From Aureispira sp964445645 (GTDB lineage Bacteria; Bacteroidota; Bacteroidia; Chitinophagales; Saprospiraceae): a stretch of 64,000 nucleotides of DNA. A program made the position numbers and the translations under genes. The notes beneath the pieces were generated by a model. It saw nothing but the letters and a program-made list of their open reading frames with translations, was not told the origin of the DNA and did not search any database. Positions 26,898 through 35,597 of the stretch are shown piece by piece (position 1 is the stretch's first letter; each line of letters starts with the position of its first letter). The stretch lies in the NCBI GenBank assembly GCA_964445645.1, contig CAYULH010000006.1, positions 1 to 64,000 on the forward strand, given 5' to 3'.

Positions 26898-27204
26898 AAA
26901 TACTAAGTTATGTGAATTCAGGTAGAGGTATGTATCTAAAATACAATTAAATCCTTAGCATACAAGAATCATTAAATTCTAAATTACTAATTTCTCTTCT
27001 TTCGGTCTTGTAGCTTTGTACTTCGTTGGTTCGGATATTTGGTGTGATGTGTATTTTTTTCTTCGGAAAAAGGCGGAAGGAGTGCCTCCTTTCCTTGGTT
27101 ATACCGTCCTTTCAGGACTCTTTGGTAGGTTGTTCCCAAAGAGTCCTGAAAGGACGGTATATGTTACGGTAGGACGCAAGTCCTATTATATATCCCCTAT
27201 CCCT
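26898..27204. other. Intergenic region carrying a triple-hairpin repeat
   Basis: No real gene is seen; an ORF that can be read here on the plus strand is produced by the repeat. The content is the hairpin cluster at 27078-27186, reported separately. Confidence 0.5.
27078..27186. repeat. REP-like element: perfect 25-bp inverted repeat flanked by two small hairpins
   Basis: Arms 27101-27125 and 27136-27160 are perfect 25-bp inverted copies around a 10-nt loop. On the left is AAGGAG-TGC-CTCCTT (27078-27092). On the right is TAGGAC-GCAA-GTCCTA (27170-27185), a stem closed by a GNRA tetraloop. No T-run follows on either strand, so it is not a standard terminator. Grouped hairpins of this kind suggest a REP-type repeat, such as those mobilised by TnpA-REP (RAYT) proteins, but no such gene is present here. 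Confidence 0.6.
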
Positions 27205-27783
27205 CTACTCAGCCTGCAAGAGACTAGCAAATTGGCGCAGCGTCACCAAACCCTGCTCCACATGCCAAGGCTGCAAAGTAATCAACGAGATATTTCTTAC
27301 TTTGGTCATGATTTCATACTCCCCCACACTGTGGTCTAGGTAGATGAGGGCCGCACGCTCGTAGCGTCTATCATCGGGGTGTAGGCCGTGTACATGCAAG
27401 ATAACATCATACTGCCCCGATTCGGGTACGGGTTTGTATTGCAACAGCAATTCATCCTCGGTAAACTGTATGCCCTCAATTCTCGCCCGAAAAAAGCCTT
27501 GGCCTTGGCGATACAATTGGGCTTGCCAGCCCTTGATAACAGGAAAAGCCTCATACAAGGCCACCGCATCTGGAATGCCTGCTTTTTGGCCATCGCAACT
27601 GATAATGAGCAAATAATCCCCATCTTCTGTTAGGGTGAGTTCGGGGATCAAATACGGGCTATACGCCTCCATTTCCATACACAATTTTTGGTAGGGCGTA
27701 TGGTCGCTAAAATCGCTGTGCAAGAATTCTTCTAGGGTTGTTTTGTAATTGGCCAACCAAATCCAAAAATCTATAGGATCCAT
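27205..27783 (-). CDS. Hypothetical cytoplasmic protein
   Basis: I use the ATG at 27783 (MDPIDFWIWLANYKTTLEEF), although an in-frame ATG three codons upstream is also possible. The protein has about 192 residues, no signal peptide or membrane helix, and a mixed alpha/beta appearance with YLLIISCDGQKAGIPDAVAL and VILHVHGLHPDDRRYERAAL. I do not recognise a family. It lies 17 bp downstream of obg on the same strand and is probably cotranscribed with it. Confidence 0.6.
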   Translation of the reverse strand: MDPIDFWIWLANYKTTLEEFLHSDFSDHTPYQKLCMEMEAYSPYLIPELTLTEDGDYLLIISCDGQKAGIPDAVALYEAFPVIKGWQAQLYRQGQGFFRARIEGIQFTEDELLLQYKPVPESGQYDVILHVHGLHPDDRRYERAALIYLDHSVGEYEIMTKVRNISLITLQPWHVEQGLVTLRQFASLLQAE

Positions 27784-27800
27784 ATTGTTCACTCAACGTT

Positions 27801-28805
27801 TTACTCTACTTCTGCTTGAATAGATTGCCACAGTGCATCTTTTAGTTCGGTCAGACCCATTTGGGCGGCAGCCGAAATAAACAACACAGGTACCTCTTTG
27901 GGCAATTCTTCTTGTAACAATTCTTTTAGTTCTTCGTCCAACAAATCCGCCTTGGAAATCGCCAAAATATGGGGTTTGTCCAGCAATTCTTCATTGTACA
28001 ACTGCAATTCTCTCACCAAGATTCGATACTCCTTGGCAATATCATCACTATCGGCCGGCACCATGTATAGCAAGGTAGCATTGCGCTCAATATGCCTCAA
28101 AAACCGATGTCCCAGCCCTTTGCCCTTGTGGGCATCCTCTATAATTCCCGGAATATCGGCCATGACAAACGAACGCCCATTGCGGTACGCCACCATACCC
28201 AAATTGGGCACTAAAGTCGTAAACGGATAATTGGCAATTTTGGGTTTGGCGGCCGATAGTACCGACAACAAAGTAGATTTTCCTGCATTGGGGAAACCCA
28301 CTAAACCTACATCGGCCAAGACTTTGAGTTCAAAAATCTTCCATTCTCTGCGCCCCTCTCCTGCTGGTGAGGTGTAGGTTGGGATTTGATTGGTGGGCGA
28401 TTTGTAGTGCCAATTGCCCTTGCCCCCATGTCCACCGGGTGTAACAATGACGGTTTGGCCATCTTCTGTGATTTCATGCTCGACTTCGCCCGTTTCGGCA
28501 TCCTTGATGATGGTGCCTAGCGGCACGTCCAAGATAATATCCTCGCCCTCTGCCCCCGAAGAGCGGCTGCTTCCACCGGGGTTTCCATTGCTTGCAATGA
28601 CGTGTTTTTTGTATTTTAGGTGCAATAAAGTCCACATTTGGCTATTGCCTCGGGCAATAATGTGTCCACCTCTGCCCCCATCGCCACCGTCAGGGCCGCC
28701 CTTGCTTGTAAGTTTATCTCTAAAAAAATGCGCTGATCCCGAGCCACCTGCTCCTGAACGGCAACAGATTTTGACGTAGTCTATAAAGTTGGAAGTGATG
28801 GCCAT
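27801..28805 (-). CDS. obgE: Obg GTPase (CgtA)
   Basis: Obg is an essential GTPase linked to 50S ribosome assembly and stress control. I start at the ATG at 28805 (334 residues), giving the standard beginning MAITSNFIDYVKICCRSGAG. The Obg fold has the glycine-rich segment KGGPDGGDGGRGG. The G domain has G1 GFPNAGKST, G3 DIPG(IIEDAHKGKGLG) and G4 ISKADL in place of NKxD. The C-terminal extension seen in some Obg proteins is absent, as is usual in Bacteroidota. Confidence 0.95.
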   Translation of the reverse strand: MAITSNFIDYVKICCRSGAGGSGSAHFFRDKLTSKGGPDGGDGGRGGHIIARGNSQMWTLLHLKYKKHVIASNGNPGGSSRSSGAEGEDIILDVPLGTIIKDAETGEVEHEITEDGQTVIVTPGGHGGKGNWHYKSPTNQIPTYTSPAGEGRREWKIFELKVLADVGLVGFPNAGKSTLLSVLSAAKPKIANYPFTTLVPNLGMVAYRNGRSFVMADIPGIIEDAHKGKGLGHRFLRHIERNATLLYMVPADSDDIAKEYRILVRELQLYNEELLDKPHILAISKADLLDEELKELLQEELPKEVPVLFISAAAQMGLTELKDALWQSIQAEVE

Positions 28806-28909
28806 AACAATGCAGTGGTTTTGGAAGAAAAAGATAAAAATCAACTTAGCTGATTCGGCAAAGGGTGCAAAGATACAGTTTATCTCTTACAATACCATGT
28901 TTATCCTTC

Positions 28910-29806
28910 CTAAAAATACACGATAGTTTGAGTGCTGTGTTCTAGGATTTGGTTTTGAGTATTGAGTTTTACTTTGGTTAGCCAATTGCCTTGTTCATCA
29001 TAAGTATACTGATAATTGAAGGCATCTTTTTCATTGAGTTGCCCATTTTCCAAATAGGCCCAATCCTTGATGCAATTGCCCTTGTCATCGTATTCAAATT
29101 GGCGTTTGTAACTCGGAATATTGCTGCCCGAATAAATGGCTTGCTCTGCCTCCAAGCCCTGCTTGTTGTAAGAAATTATCTTTTTGAGCTGCACCACATC
29201 TTGCTCATCGTACACCTGCAATTCTACCAATTGGTTTTGGGCATTAAATTTCTGTTGGTTCTTGGTTTCGCTCGTAGAGCCTTCAAAATAACTGTGGCTG
29301 AGTATCATATTGCCTTTTTCGTCATATTGATACGTCGTAGCTTTAACCGTGGAGCCATTGGTATGCTCGGCACTGTGTTCGAGTTGATTTTGTTTGTTGT
29401 AACGATAATACAAATTGCGGACAACCGGCCCTGTTACAATCTTACACTCCTTGAGTTGCCCCTGTGGATTGTAAAGATATTCCCAAGCATCGAGCAATTG
29501 TTTTTTTTCATCATAACTTTTCCAAGTGGCCTTGTTCCCTGCTTTGTTATAACTTACCTCTATGCCCCCTTTTAGTTTATCCTCGTCCAATTGGCCATCT
29601 GCTCCAGCCGCATACACCCAAACCGTCCGTTCCTTGACCGCACCTTTGAGGTTCTTTTTGGCCCAATCATTTTTGGCAACAGGCTCTTTGGAGGCAGTTG
29701 TTGAAAGACTATCAGTGGCCGTATTATTGTTTTGTGAAGTTGGCTGTTCTTCGGTGTTGCATCCTATTAAAATAGCAAATGTTATTAGGATAAATAGTTG
29801 CTTCAT
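28910..29806 (-). CDS. Lipoprotein with YD/RHS-like short repeats
   Basis: The 298-residue protein has a lipoprotein signal (MKQLFILITFAILIGCNTEE, lipobox LIGC, Cys16) and a Ser/Thr/Asn linker. About ten beta-hairpin repeats follow of the form YxYDEKGNxxxxxxY (for example TTYQYDEKGNMILSHSYFEG and FEYDDKGNCIKDWAYLEN). Repeats of this sort resemble short YD/RHS units or the MORN-like repeats of Bacteroidota surface lipoproteins. Function unknown; probably on the outer membrane. It stands between obg and the RloB-like gene with no tight coupling. Confidence 0.65.
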   Translation of the reverse strand: MKQLFILITFAILIGCNTEEQPTSQNNNTATDSLSTTASKEPVAKNDWAKKNLKGAVKERTVWVYAAGADGQLDEDKLKGGIEVSYNKAGNKATWKSYDEKKQLLDAWEYLYNPQGQLKECKIVTGPVVRNLYYRYNKQNQLEHSAEHTNGSTVKATTYQYDEKGNMILSHSYFEGSTSETKNQQKFNAQNQLVELQVYDEQDVVQLKKIISYNKQGLEAEQAIYSGSNIPSYKRQFEYDDKGNCIKDWAYLENGQLNEKDAFNYQYTYDEQGNWLTKVKLNTQNQILEHSTQTIVYF

Positions 29807-29865
29807 GGTTGTTTTTTTGTGTGAGAATGCTAAACAGTTAAGATTTTTTGCAACAACATACTTGG

Positions 29866-30435
29866 CTAAAGGTTCATGTTTTTTAGGGCTAAGTCTATTT
29901 TAGATTTTAGAATAAATAAGAGTCTATTTGCCAGTTCATATACTTCGGTACTTCCAATGGTAATTTGGTTCTCCTTCTTTTGGAAGTTGGCAGCAGCATT
30001 TTGAGCAGCTGTTTTTATAAAAATAGGGTGTTTTTTAGAATCAAAACCACCCATAAGCTGTGCTAATTGAGCCTTCCAAGCCTTGCATTGATCTTGATTT
30101 TCAAAATCTATCAATTGAGCTTGTTTATGATAATACAACCAAACCTCAAAACAAGGGTTGCTCTCTGCGGCAAACCATTGTTGCCCCTTCACTTTTTTGC
30201 AAAACTCTCGAATAGCTGCTATTTGTGGTTCTCTACTGTCCAATTTGTCAGGATCGGTATCAAAAATTAACCAAACCTCATCGTTTTTTTGATACTCATA
30301 TTTAGGAGCTTCTTTTTTTGTTCCCAACATACAATGTCGTTCTCGTTTTACCCCTTCACAAAAAATATAAAAGCTCTTCGCTTGCCCTATTCTGCTAGGT
30401 TCTCTAGTAAAGGCTCTATTTCTACTCAACAACAT
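29866..30435 (-). CDS. RloB-like TOPRIM protein, shortened
   Basis: The 189-residue protein has the RloB layout: an N-terminal REPSRI segment, FYIFCEG (TOPRIM strand with Glu), then EVWLIFDTDPDK giving the D-x-D acids, and SNPCFEVWLYYH near residue 105, a hallmark of the family. Two oddities stand out. The usual CEGxxTE motif reads CEGVKRE, losing the Thr, and only about 25 residues separate it from the D-x-D box, where more are expected. An in-frame internal deletion is likely, so activity is doubtful. The gene overlaps the upstream ATPase gene by 14 bp, so the two are coupled. RloA/RloB pairs are often found near restriction systems and are thought to act in defence. Confidence 0.65.
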   Translation of the reverse strand: MLLSRNRAFTREPSRIGQAKSFYIFCEGVKRERHCMLGTKKEAPKYEYQKNDEVWLIFDTDPDKLDSREPQIAAIREFCKKVKGQQWFAAESNPCFEVWLYYHKQAQLIDFENQDQCKAWKAQLAQLMGGFDSKKHPIFIKTAAQNAAANFQKKENQITIGSTEVYELANRLLFILKSKIDLALKNMNL

Positions 30436-31783
30436 AATCTTCCCAATTTAGTGCCTTCAAATCTCCCAAGAACGGAATAGAACCATAACGCCCACTCAAA
30501 TACCCCTTTTGTATATCAATGGTTTTGTGTTCCTTAAAATCACTCAAACTGTATAAATCTGTAGCACCCTCTTGGTCTTTCTCTGCAAACCAAATTTCAT
30601 CTTGGCGAAAAATACTTTGATCTAATAAATTAGACTCGTGGGTGGTAAAAATGAGTTGCCCCTTAGTTTTGGTATTATCTCCAAATTTTCGGACAAGCTC
30701 TTTGATAAGTAAAGGGTGAATACTTCGTTCTATTTCGTCTATGATGTAGGTTGTATTTTTGTTCATCATCTCAAAAAACAAAGGTACAAAATCCACCAAT
30801 CGTCTAGTTCCATCCGATTCTTCCTCAAATTCAAACGCTACTTGTTCATCGGTCGAACTAAAATGAATCGTTTCTAATTCTTTGACGACTACCTCTCCAT
30901 TATCACTGACCACACAAGTATGATTGGCATCCATGTGCAAGACTCTATTAGAATCCGCTAATAGGTCTTCTTTGATTTCTTCAATAAAATCTAAATCATC
31001 TTTACCAAAAAAATCCTCCAAACTAGTCGTTTTTATCTCTACCTTAGCAATCCCCGTTTTGAAAGATTCCATCATTTCATTGGTATATGCTCTGAGCAAA
31101 GGTTTTCTTTCAAGATGCAAAAGAAAAGCACCCATCTTAGAATTTGGAGATATAATATACAGCCTATCATCAAACCAATCCATCACCAACTTCATATTCT
31201 CAAATAAATCTGACTCTCTAGCGGCCAACCACTTCAAGACAGATTCATCAGGCTTGGCAAATTCTTCTAGTAAAATCTCTTTTAATAATTTTCCCTTTGG
31301 ATCATCTTCAATGGCTGCTGATAAGGTAATAGATGTTTTTCTTGCTTCATTGGTATGGCGTTCAAATACCAATTCATCTTCTTTCTTGCTTAGACCTGAT
31401 AAATAGAGTTCTTCGGTAGCAATAACGCCTTTTTTTAATTCTACACCATAATAAAAAGCCTTTCCTTTGGTAATAAATTCTATCGCCAATAATTGACTAA
31501 CAGGCGTATCCTCTTGTTTGGAATACAGCTTAAAAGCAGAATCTCTTAAAATTGCAGGGATTTTACCTTCTACCACTAAGCCCTTTAATCCTTCTAATGC
31601 CTTCACCAAATTGGATTTGCCGGCTCCATTGGCGCCATAAAGTGCCGCCATTTTGAGGGCTTTTACCCCCAATTGTTCATAGCAATGGTGCTTTAGTGTC
31701 GTAAGTCGAGTATAGGGAAACAGGTTAAATTCTTTCTCCTTACCAAAAGAAAAGAGATTTTTTGCAGTAAATCTAAGTAGCAT
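30422..31783 (-). CDS. RloA-like AAA ATPase
   Basis: I start at the ATG at 31783 (453 residues; MLLRFTAKNLFSFGKEKEFN), because the open frame upstream adds a basic stretch absent from the family. Walker A is LYGANGAGKSNLVKAL (about residues 48-63), Walker B is TYIIDEIERSIHP, and the H-loop is IFTTHESNLLD. The family-specific end reads DEIWFAEKDQEGATDLYSLSDF and KGYLSGRYGSIPFLGDL. It is an ABC/SMC-style ATPase without a long coiled coil. It heads the two-gene unit with the RloB-like gene. Defence function is inferred. Confidence 0.8.
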   Translation of the reverse strand: MLLRFTAKNLFSFGKEKEFNLFPYTRLTTLKHHCYEQLGVKALKMAALYGANGAGKSNLVKALEGLKGLVVEGKIPAILRDSAFKLYSKQEDTPVSQLLAIEFITKGKAFYYGVELKKGVIATEELYLSGLSKKEDELVFERHTNEARKTSITLSAAIEDDPKGKLLKEILLEEFAKPDESVLKWLAARESDLFENMKLVMDWFDDRLYIISPNSKMGAFLLHLERKPLLRAYTNEMMESFKTGIAKVEIKTTSLEDFFGKDDLDFIEEIKEDLLADSNRVLHMDANHTCVVSDNGEVVVKELETIHFSSTDEQVAFEFEEESDGTRRLVDFVPLFFEMMNKNTTYIIDEIERSIHPLLIKELVRKFGDNTKTKGQLIFTTHESNLLDQSIFRQDEIWFAEKDQEGATDLYSLSDFKEHKTIDIQKGYLSGRYGSIPFLGDLKALNWEDYVVE

Positions 31784-31868
31784 AAGCTTAGTTTGTGTGA
31801 TTTTTTCACAAGTTATGTCTTTTGTATTACTTATGCAAATTCTAGCCTCTCTCCCAAACACCAACCTA

Positions 31869-32732
31869 TCACGCCGTCTTCTCCACCGCACCAAAATTCA
31901 GGTGATAATTCACCAAACCATCAACGGGATTCTTAACAATTGTACCAACATTGATGCCTAGTGCTTTGGCTTCTTCGTGCAGAATTTCTCTAAAATAATG
32001 GGCTATAGAGCCGATAAAATTGGTTTCTACCTCTTGGTAACAATCAAAACAGAGTACATGTGTTTTCATAAATTTACGCATTCCCTCCCGTACCATATCA
32101 ATAATAAACGGATCGTCTTTGTGTCGGGAAGCAAACTTCATAAAAGAAGCGATGTAGACATTGGGATTGGGTTTGAAATAAACATTGTTGAGAATAGCAG
32201 TTTTGTCTAGTTGGTATTCCTTGTAGAAATCTTCATGGATGTGCGGGGGCAATTGTTTGTACAAAAATTTGCTCAATAATATTTTGCCATAATAACTGCC
32301 GCTGCCCTCATCTCCGAGTATATACGAGAGTGCAGGCACCTCCTCCATTACAGTTTTTCCATCGTAATAACATGAATTAGAGCCTGTTCCTAAGATACAA
32401 GCAATCGCAGGTTTGCCCGTATAAGTAGCATAAGCACAAGCTGCCAAATCGTGTCCAACATGAATCTCTGCATTGGTAAAAACCAATTGTAAGCCTTCCT
32501 GAATTATCGCACACAGCTCATCAGAAGAACAACCAGCACCGTAAAAATAAACTTTTTGTATTGCTGTTGCTTGGTTATAGAGTTGGGGATGTTTTTGTAT
32601 ATTTTGGGCAATAAATGCTTGATTATGAAAAAACGGATTAAATCCCACGGTGGAAATTTTGGGTTGTGGATTCCCTTCCTTTATAAGCACCCAATCGCTC
32701 TTTGTCGAACCACTTTCTACTACTATAATCAT
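31869..32732 (-). CDS. BadF/BadG-type sugar kinase, N-acetylglucosamine-kinase-like
   Basis: The 287-residue protein has the ASKHA phosphate-1 motif at the start (VESGSTKSDWVLI), VGHDLAACAYATY (phosphate-2), ACILGTGSNSCYYDG and SYILGDEGSGSYYG. This is the pattern of Bacteroidota proteins annotated as N-acetylglucosamine kinases in the BadF/BadG/BcrA/BcrD family. The substrate is probably an amino sugar or hexose. It lies divergent from zwf across 451 bp, which would fit a role in supplying hexose phosphate, but this is inference. A TAACTTTG box (minus strand, 32815-32822) may be its -7 element. Confidence 0.8.
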   Translation of the reverse strand: MIIVVESGSTKSDWVLIKEGNPQPKISTVGFNPFFHNQAFIAQNIQKHPQLYNQATAIQKVYFYGAGCSSDELCAIIQEGLQLVFTNAEIHVGHDLAACAYATYTGKPAIACILGTGSNSCYYDGKTVMEEVPALSYILGDEGSGSYYGKILLSKFLYKQLPPHIHEDFYKEYQLDKTAILNNVYFKPNPNVYIASFMKFASRHKDDPFIIDMVREGMRKFMKTHVLCFDCYQEVETNFIGSIAHYFREILHEEAKALGINVGTIVKNPVDGLVNYHLNFGAVEKTA

Positions 32733-33183
32733 ACAATTGTTATTTAAATAATGCTGCTTGAGTTTTTTTATAAAATAAAAACAAGAACTTAACCGATATT
32801 TAAAGCTCTAAAAGCAAAGTTAACAAAATTAAGTTTTACAATAAAGCTATTTTAGCCAAAAAAATATTGTTACACTAAAATAGTGTGCCTTATTTACGAT
32901 AAAATAAAAATATAACTCTGGCTGCTATTTTTAGCCATTACAGTTAATCAATTCGCCTTAAAGTAATTAGACAAGCCCCCCTAATTCAAACGGCTATTTT
33001 TTTGTTGACACATAAAAAACAAGAGTAAACGTACAAATCACCATAAGTATGTTTATATTTAATAATCCCACTAGAAGATTTTATATCTAAATGAGTTTAT
33101 TTTCTTGTGAACAATGCTAAAGAATTATTATTCTTACTTTAGAATCCACTATAGTTCTCCCATTTAAAAACAAAACAACCTTG
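32733..33183. other. Divergent intergenic region with a small palindrome
   Basis: No gene is seen in these 451 bp between the kinase and zwf. ACACTA-AAA-TAGTGT (32872-32886) is a 15-bp palindrome that could be an operator, and TAACTTTG on the minus strand (32815-32822) could be the kinase's -7 box. No other structure is apparent. Confidence 0.4.
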
Positions 33184-34650
33184 ATGAAAAAAGAAGCATA
33201 TTTGGGCCATTTTAGCCTTGTCATATTTGGAGGTGATGGCGATTTGGCCATGAAGAAGATTTTTCCTGCCCTGTATTTCCGTTTAAAAAGTGGCCAAATC
33301 AAAACCAAGTCTACCATTATTGTAGTGTCTAATAATGATAAAGACACAGCACAGTTTAGAGCAGAACTTTCTGGAAAACTTCCAACCAAAGTCAAGAACC
33401 CCGAACAAGGATGGATTGACAAACTTTGTGGTATGGTAACGTATCAAAAAATTGAATTGACATTGCCCGATAATTATCTTCCATTAAAGGAGAGTTTGGA
33501 AGCTGCCAAAAATAAGAACGTTCTACTCTACTATTCTACGCCTTCTTACTTGTTTTCTACCATATCTAGTGCCTTGCACGCCAATGATATTCTTACTCCC
33601 ACCACCAAAGTGGTTTTAGAGAAGCCCTTGGGCTCCGATTTGGAAACATTTGAGGAAGTCAACAGGGTGATTCGCCAGTATTTTCAAGAGTATCAAATTT
33701 ATAGAATTGACCACTACTTGGGCAAGGAAACCGTACAGAACTTGATGGTATTGCGGTTTGCCAACCATATTTTTGAAATGTTGTGGAATGCCAATAATAT
33801 CGAAAGTGTAGAAATAACAGTAGCTGAATCTATTGGTGTGGGGACTCGCAAAAATTATTACGATAAGTATGGTGCGCTCAAGGATATGGTACAAAACCAC
33901 CTGCTCCAATTGGTTTGTTTGGTAGCTATGGAGCCCCCGTCTATACTCAATGCAGACAATGTACGCGATGAAAAACTAAAAGTGCTCAAGGCACTCAAGA
34001 AGTTTGATGAAACAACCATCAACAAATGGACTGTTAAAGGACAGTATACCAGAGGCAAGATAGAAGATGAGTTTGTCTATTCTTATCAAGAAGATATAGA
34101 TGGTTATAATTCTAAAACTGAAACGTATGTTGCCCTGAGAACTTATGTTCAAAACTGGCGTTGGGCCAATGTTCCTTTTTATTTGAGAACAGGCAAACGA
34201 ATGAGCAAAAAATACTCCGAAATTGTTATCAATTTCAAACCCGTGCCGCTTAATATCTTCCCTGATCAAGCCCCAATAGATCGCAACAAATTGGTTATAC
34301 GACTACAACCCGATGAAAATATAGAGTTGGTTCAAATGGCCAAAATCCCTGGCCCAGGGGGCTATCGTTACAAATCTACTTCTTTGGAATTGGATTATGG
34401 GGCTTCTGTAGGCGAAGGATTTCCAGATGCTTATGAGCGGCTAATTATGGATGTGGTTAGAGGCAACCAAACCTTGTTTATGCGAGAGGATGAGGTGCGT
34501 GCTTCTTGGGAATGGATTCATTCTATCACCTCCAATTGGGAAAAAACCAATCAAAGCCTCAAATTGTACGAGGCCGGCACCCTTGGCCCCGATACCAATA
34601 TTATGGAAGAAGGACATAAATGGAATTTACAAAAAACAAACTTAAAATGA
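33184..34650 (+). CDS. zwf: Glucose-6-phosphate 1-dehydrogenase
   Basis: The enzyme oxidises glucose 6-phosphate to 6-phosphogluconolactone with NAD(P)+. I start at the ATG at 33184 (488 residues). The N-terminal nucleotide-binding motif is LVIFGGDGDLAMKKIFPALY (the family usually has GASGDLxxRK). The substrate and active-site motif RIDHYLGKETVQNL carries the catalytic His. The C-terminal region with YERLIMDVVRGNQTLFMREDE is standard. The stop overlaps the ATG of pgl (ATGA), so the two are translationally coupled. With edd and eda downstream it makes a full Entner-Doudoroff set. Confidence 0.96.
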   Translation: MKKEAYLGHFSLVIFGGDGDLAMKKIFPALYFRLKSGQIKTKSTIIVVSNNDKDTAQFRAELSGKLPTKVKNPEQGWIDKLCGMVTYQKIELTLPDNYLPLKESLEAAKNKNVLLYYSTPSYLFSTISSALHANDILTPTTKVVLEKPLGSDLETFEEVNRVIRQYFQEYQIYRIDHYLGKETVQNLMVLRFANHIFEMLWNANNIESVEITVAESIGVGTRKNYYDKYGALKDMVQNHLLQLVCLVAMEPPSILNADNVRDEKLKVLKALKKFDETTINKWTVKGQYTRGKIEDEFVYSYQEDIDGYNSKTETYVALRTYVQNWRWANVPFYLRTGKRMSKKYSEIVINFKPVPLNIFPDQAPIDRNKLVIRLQPDENIELVQMAKIPGPGGYRYKSTSLELDYGASVGEGFPDAYERLIMDVVRGNQTLFMREDEVRASWEWIHSITSNWEKTNQSLKLYEAGTLGPDTNIMEEGHKWNLQKTNLK

Positions 34651-35336
34651 TAAAAAAGATATATCCAAACAGGACAGATTTAGAGCAAGATTTAGTAGTT
34701 GCTATTGGAACAATAATCAATCAAGCTATTGCAGAAAACGGCCGTGCTTCCATTTTGTTTTCGGGGGGCAGTACGCCCAAGGGCTTGATGAATCAATTGG
34801 CAAAAACCAACTTGAACTGGGAAAAAGTAGCTGTGGGTTTGGTCGATGATCGTATGGTAGATAGTTCTAGCGAATTTTCTAATTTGAAACTCCTACAAAC
34901 AGAATTTTTGAGCCATATAGAGGGCGATACCCAACCTGTGGTTTATCCATTGGTGGAGCAAGCAGAAAATGCGGAGGCAAATATGCAAGCGGTAATGCCG
35001 CATGTTGAAGCCTTGGGTACCATAGATATTGCCTTATTGGGCATGGGAACCGATGGCCATTTTGCTTCTTTGTTTCCCAATGATGCCGCTTCCGCTGATG
35101 CACTAGCCGAAAAAGTAACCGCCCCACTACTCTACACGACCGCACCTGCCCATCCTACCCACAGAATTTCTTTTTCTTGGCATTATCTTAAAGCTGCCAA
35201 AAATCTAGTGCTGCACATCACTGGCGATGCCAAAAAGCAACTGCTAGAAGCCAATAGAAGTGCTGAAGAGGCACTGCCCATTGATACGTTTTTGCAAAAT
35301 GCTGCTGATTCTTCAAGCATTTATTGGGCCCCCTAA
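34647..35336 (+). CDS. pgl: 6-phosphogluconolactonase
   Basis: The enzyme hydrolyses 6-phosphogluconolactone to 6-phosphogluconate. I start at 34647, where ATG overlaps the zwf stop (ATGA); 229 residues. DevB/SOL-type motifs are ILFSGGSTPKGLMNQL (phosphate-binding), VGLVDDRMVDSSSEFSNLKL (family DDRxVxxxxxxSN) and LLGMGTDGHFASLFPND. The length is normal. It shares its transcript with zwf and precedes the nested inverted repeat at 35381-35518 and edd. Confidence 0.95.
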   Translation: MIKKIYPNRTDLEQDLVVAIGTIINQAIAENGRASILFSGGSTPKGLMNQLAKTNLNWEKVAVGLVDDRMVDSSSEFSNLKLLQTEFLSHIEGDTQPVVYPLVEQAENAEANMQAVMPHVEALGTIDIALLGMGTDGHFASLFPNDAASADALAEKVTAPLLYTTAPAHPTHRISFSWHYLKAAKNLVLHITGDAKKQLLEANRSAEEALPIDTFLQNAADSSSIYWAP

Positions 35337-35380
35337 ACAGTTGAAGGCATTATGACAAAAAAAAGTGTATCTTTTATCCT

Positions 35381-35518
35381 TACTTCGTTGGAAATCGTAT
35401 CTAATTGATTATCAGCTTATTATAGAATAGAAGCTAAAATCATAAAAGGCTGATAATCAAATAGATACAAGATGATTTTTTATCTTTTTTATAAAAAAAG
35501 TAAAAAATCCACGAAGTA
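35381..35518. repeat. Nested inverted repeat between pgl and edd
   Basis: Inner arms at 35397-35416 and 35449-35468 are 20 bp each with a single mismatch. Outer arms TACTTCGTTGG (35381-35391) and CCACGAAGTA (35509-35518) pair with one bulge. An AT-rich insertion with a T-rich stretch (35475-35490) separates the right arms. This could be a pgl terminator, a leader RNA structure for edd, or a small palindromic mobile repeat. Confidence 0.5.
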
Positions 35519-35597
35519 TTATTTTATTATAATGTACTTCATACTACCAATTCCTCTTCTTTATTTCAATTAAAGAGTATCTCAAACAAACAATATT

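Noticed and set aside
27016..27339. Plus-strand ORF across the triple-hairpin repeat
   Set aside because: It is formed by repeat sequence and the antisense of the gene at 27205.
31784..31894. Upstream extension of the RloA-like ATPase
   Set aside because: The added residues are Arg-rich and not part of the family; the conserved start MLLRFTAKNL is at 31783.
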